In this document: positions 61,701 to 64,000 of the stretch, piece after piece
Position numbering within the stretch: position 1 is the stretch's first letter
Layout of the letters: every line of letters starts with the position of its first letter
Assembly (NCBI GenBank): GCA_020975725.1
Contig: QXJR01000024.1
Span: forward strand, 1 to 64,000
Direction: 5' to 3'
DNA from: Picocystis sp. L7
Lineage: Eukaryota; Chlorophyta; Picocystophyceae; Picocystales; Picocystaceae
DNA: 64,000 nucleotides
Notes under the pieces: generated by a model
Databases searched by the model: none
Seen by the model: the letters and a program-made list of their open reading frames with translations, nothing else
What the model was told of the DNA's origin: nothing
Position numbers and translations under genes: made by a program

Positions 61701-62396
61701 CTGCCCAGGGCACCAAATGTGGGGATGGGTTCCTGGAAGTGTAGCAATGCTGGTAGTCGCAAACCGGGTGTGACCAATGTAGACATGTGGTCCGGAAAGT
61801 AGTGCCTTGGAACGCAACGCACGGCGAACTTTCTTGTCTAGCAGCGAAGATAGATCTTGACGTTTGCCTTTGGCTACCCGACTGCGTAAGCCACGGATAC
61901 CCTTGCTTGCCTTTCTGTATGTCACCACACCACCAGCTTGTGCTCCACGAATCATTGTCACGGAGACCATAGCTTTGATGATGTCAAGAGCAATCTTCTT
62001 GTTTCGGTCAGACAAGACGATCAGGCCGAAGTTTCCACAGCGAAAGACTCCATTGCAACGTCTTCTTCCCAAAGCATCAGAGCTGAAAGCTTCTAAAGCT
62101 GTAATGCAGAAGGCCAAACGCACATGTTGGATAGTGCTTGAAAGACTGAGGGTGACCGCAGCAAGAAGGAACGACACAACCCATCCCGTGTGCCGTATGC
62201 ACAGCTCCTCCCTCTTTCTTGCGTCTTTCACACGGACTGCATCCCTGCACAACACTCCCACTGCGTTTTGCCAAGAGCACCATTTAGCAGGAGGGCACAA
62301 CAGCGACGCACACGTCAAGTGCGCTATTTCGTGCAGTGCACCAGCCACCCACCACCAGACCGCGGTCCAACACAGGGCCCTGCAGACTTCCTGCAT
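58716..62396 (-). CDS. Membrane protein with class II glutamine amidotransferase and SIS domains (GFAT-like)
   Basis: The 1226-residue product resembles glutamine:fructose-6-phosphate amidotransferase in parts but is about twice as long. Residues 1-119 include hydrophobic segments (about 70-102). The Ntn-type glutaminase region begins at Cys120 (RCGNFGLIVL). It keeps GHTRFA (Arg211, substrate-binding Arg) and HNGDF (Asn259-Gly260, oxyanion hole). A SIS sugar-phosphate isomerase domain follows (near 680, IVIILSHSGETFGS). Two or more membrane helices lie at about 840-905 (LPVAWILSAAYIIGT, LLYVFVAQWTTLF) and another near 1135-1155 (LVAFFVVFYELGY). The C-terminus is charged and coiled (LLELEKEKEEKVAKR). 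In Ntn enzymes the Cys must be N-terminal, so a 119-residue leader has to be removed, perhaps by processing in the ER. A membrane-tied amino-sugar enzyme is an inference. The family is divergent and the substrate is unknown. Confidence 0.78.
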   Translation of the reverse strand: MQEVCRALCWTAVWWWVAGALHEIAHLTCASLLCPPAKWCSWQNAVGVLCRDAVRVKDARKREELCIRHTGWVVSFLLAAVTLSLSSTIQHVRLAFCITALEAFSSDALGRRRCNGVFRCGNFGLIVLSDRNKKIALDIIKAMVSVTMIRGAQAGGVVTYRKASKGIRGLRSRVAKGKRQDLSSLLDKKVRRALRSKALLSGPHVYIGHTRFATTSIATLPGTHPHIWCPGQVHTVWTGLSTGSCSKSQKFIENHITHNGDFDFFTIAGQMVGMDRIQAWLEAATGVPRPCSVDSAAIAGMMDVLHTRGVWFLSLRYAFLFASPYNGLTQDPPSKTNLQKLGLLADNLFGAFVARTNCCEFTPMIRGQLCLHLREGMRPALMDYCQLFDEESNVLTCFIEVTVSAFFEHDLFYASTLFFRHAKGSFGLCTSSTVSAHRQIVVAARGQSMSVAFYPRMGLVLYGSQQAAVKAAIGIAEEKKSDPALKVGQRLDLDDLGGELCLLDWGEGQASSVTKAMRVETVPSSGVNVYFVEENLVHFEGFEKRLVPLQDNPLVLPLPRRVSNPVCADILEIPKALTKIQNSFAHSSDSLNRFTAWTLARKIGQRMKRLTVSPNDVDVLLTGCEVSLWVAEQFASDLSMIFPNMITKAISANKLLGLKGQNFPHHALGSVLNEHWVIEGTIVIILSHSGETFGSLAVCNLLRPLTKDIFVVTSEWDTQIGKQLRKIDGSLFHANVFSTELGLRTAEPCSITVAATHHLLTQVLIYLMEYFEIKKTKEGLGSNYTAQDMAELQKNNDMCLSNLEEVIGDDLAYRNTKTGTSVALRGIGRKWAWHILELPVAWILSAAYIIGTVTAGYPLIYGICVAAGMSETSSWTPLPLFFDSLLYVFVAQWTTLFIRIAQGRALFHRISTRTIVIADTPWVAQAAEAFLSKLFATSFTNTCINVHSGNPADHFVHRYTHRVMRGTLVACGRPDGRLSSLTALENSVCLSVNQASSIQHFGVTCESLTIGHNPVNLPLAAHNVFLPSNRPDYICEHLLKLSKGLRPDEVLSEMSSSQLLGEYENLVQQDRLLQVRKNCGDNPLQDPPKEFVAQEGYFGEGLRAANPTASSETLVESQTMSMLLYETRFAALQRLVAFFVVFYELGYTVQQFWKYVSFGFLTYDMSSTHSVMRVATTASPVSAADIREQLLELEKEKEEKVAKRVIREAVFKYLSNRRLSRRRTSK

Positions 62397-62613
62397 GTTG
62401 TCATTCGATCTTCAGCTCGTCAAGGGGCTAGTCCACTTGCACACACAATCCTACACCGGATGCTTGCGCGGTGTCTTGTTCTTCCTCCTTCCTTCAATGC
62501 GCATGCAAGTTGTGTTGTGGGTGGATCCAAGATCTTCACAGCTCCTCGCAGGAGACCTCCCCACCGCTGGAGGTCCAAGTGGCATCCACGTGCACGCCCG
62601 CCTCCGCCGATAT

Positions 62614-62677
62614 GGCGGGAACGCCGCCGCCTTCCCACCCCTCCCCGAACCTTTCCCGCCGGAATTCTGGCGGGAAA
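62614..62677. promoter_or_regulatory. Cluster of three E2F-like sites upstream of the GFAT-like gene
   Basis: TTTCCCGCC (62652-62660) and GGCGGGAAA (62669-62677) form a perfect inverted pair around GAATTC. A further GGCGGGAA lies at 62614-62621. E2F/DP factors bind TTTSSCGC and control S-phase genes in plants, algae and animals. The cluster is 218-281 bases upstream of the minus-strand ATG. Confidence 0.5.
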
Positions 62678-63826
62678 GCCCCGATCTGTCGGAGGAGGAA
62701 TCCCAGGGTGGAGAGGGAAGTAGGGGTTTGTGGTGCTGATGAAGCACACCTTGCACGAGGATGTCGGGAAGAAAAAGGCGTTTCCAACCCACTTGGATGG
62801 GTGGTGCAAGCAGAGGATGTGGTGCAATGCGTCCTGGGATCGTTGGACAAGGGGTTATCGTCGCTCCATTCATCTCACGCACCACTGGACAGGAGAGCTT
62901 CCATCCACACTTGGATCGCGTTGGACCCTTCCCATCCTGTGGATGGATTGGCCTGGTTTCACAAGACCACAGATGCAGGTGGAGGGATGCAACATGGATT
63001 GCGTGGAGATCGAACGATGCCTTGGCCCATCGGTGCAGGAGGAGTCGCTTGTATCACAACCAACCCCGGCGTCCACAGATTGAAGGATGCGTTCCATACG
63101 CCCGTAAACGGGCGCATGGTGGCCCATTGCTGGGCATCTGTGTTTCTACCTTGAACTCTTGGCTGGCATGCTTTCCGACCTGCTCCACTCGTTGCACATG
63201 GATGCTTTCGGATCCGATTTCCTTCGTTCCATCTGTCCAAGCGGACGAATGCGGTGCTGGTTCCTGGTTCCATACGTGCACTTGTCCAGCACATCCTTCT
63301 CTTGGGTCCCACCTGGAATCTTCGCCACGAAACACACCAATCGGATCTGCCATGTGCTGACGTGTCCACCCGAAGGATCCGCCAGCCTGTCCACGTGGAC
63401 GCTCGCCCGCCCCGGGGGAGGATCCGGCCACGTGTTTCGGGGCGAACCTTATCCGTTCGCCCCGGGGCGAGGGGGGGGCGCCCCTCCACCCCCCGTCCGT
63501 CCTGGACACGTGTCCGGAGGAGGGGACACGTCATCGCATCTGCGACCGATCGGAAACACGTGTCCACATCGACGGCCCTGTGCGACAGCACCAGGCAGGG
63601 GCAAACGTGAGAGGGCAGTTGCCCGGGCGAAGGTCACCTGCTGAGCTGGCATCGCAGAGGAGACGTACGGCTCGGTGGTGGACGCGGAGGGCCACGCAGC
63701 TGCTACATCAGCGTACAGATGGCTCCACAGACGTTCATGGGAGCCAACAGACACAGTCTTGCACACGTTGTGGAAGACAGAAGGTCGAAAAAACGTGCCG
63801 AGGACACGTGGCCTGCCCAATGAAGT
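62678..63826. other. GC-rich intergenic region with ACACGTGT motifs
   Basis: No supported gene. The right half contains many CACGTG-type sites: CCACGTGTTT (63,428), GGACACGTGTCC (63,504), ACACGTGTCC (63,555) and GGACACGTGG (63,802). It also has TTCGCCCCGGGGCGA (63,456). These are probably upstream elements of the gene at 63,938. Confidence 0.45.
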
Positions 63827-63834
63827 GCATAAAG
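63827..63834 (+). promoter_or_regulatory. TATA-like element of the terminal gene
   Basis: GCATAAAG lies 103 bases before the ATG and 20 bases after a GGACACGTGG site, the same order as at the VPPP gene. Confidence 0.4.
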
Positions 63835-63937
63835 ACGCCTGCCAAGATGCAGCCTGTCATTTGTGATCGGCTTGTGCTCGGAAGGCAGCTGGACCATCCG
63901 GTCCTTGACAACCGAACCGCCCGAGAGACGACCTACC

Positions 63938-64000
63938 ATGTCACTGCAATGCCCCTACGGCTTGCTGGGCATAAGCCTGCTCATCTTGGCCACCCAGCTG
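63938..64000 (+). CDS. N-terminus of a secreted protein (cut by window end)
   Basis: From taccATGt the frame reads MSLQCPYGLLGISLLILATQL and runs off the window. This is a typical signal-peptide start. Upstream motifs match those of other secreted-protein genes here. Its identity cannot be told. Confidence 0.45.
   Translation, partial: MSLQCPYGLLGISLLILATQL

Noticed and set aside
62471-63644. Frames of up to 227 codons upstream of the GFAT-like gene
   Set aside because: GC-rich shadow frames open on both strands, no domains, and they overlap regulatory-looking motifs.

Overview
This window is nuclear DNA from a eukaryote, most likely a unicellular alga. The best single clue is a split gene at 26.5-27.2 kb. 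Spliced, it gives a plastid-type NFU iron-sulfur scaffold: a transit-peptide-like leader, one NifU domain with CxxC, and a second NifU domain without it. Also consistent are an ATX/trithorax-type PWWP-PHD-SET protein, ARMC6, a Crypton-type recombinase, and several secreted Pro-rich proteins of algal cell-wall style. Most large genes are intronless with strong Kozak contexts (gccaccATGg at both amidases). Two loci, NFU and an AT-rich gene at 33.3-35.6 kb, have introns. I cannot place the lineage more precisely.

Layout. 1-5 kb: a repeat copy, a secreted asparaginase-like gene (-) and a divergent secreted amidase (+). 5-10 kb: gene-poor, ending in a 100-bp dimeric satellite. 10.2-12.1 kb: an uninterrupted Crypton-like tyrosine recombinase. 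12.5-14.5 kb: a second amidase whose promoter and first ~166 codons are nearly identical to the first. 15-24.3 kb: a type II membrane protein with an alginate-lyase-like domain (-), a polypyrimidine-rich intergenic region, the SET-domain gene (+), then ARMC6 (-). 24.4-26.1 kb: a foldback repeat. 26.5-33 kb: NFU and a large receptor-like nucleotidyl cyclase. 33.3-35.6 kb: an intron-dense gene with no long ORF. 37.9-41.2 kb: a secreted VPPP-repeat protein and a ParB-like/nucleotidyltransferase-like membrane protein. 42.9-46.9 kb: repeats and a dead Mutator-like transposon. 47.7-56.3 kb: a giant secreted SPPGSG-repeat protein. 58.7-62.4 kb: a membrane protein with glutamine-amidotransferase and SIS domains (-). 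63.9 kb: the start of another secreted protein, cut by the window end.

Two themes link the genes. The first is extracellular amide chemistry: an asparaginase-like protein and two amidases, all with signal peptides and telo-box-like motifs upstream. The second is surface and wall biology: two long Pro-rich secreted proteins, a cyclase receptor with a BspA-like ectodomain, and three membrane proteins with sugar-related domains. Regions upstream of several secreted-protein genes share ACACGTGT and CGCCCCGGGG-type motifs. Repeats are abundant, and two families fold into conserved stem-loops.
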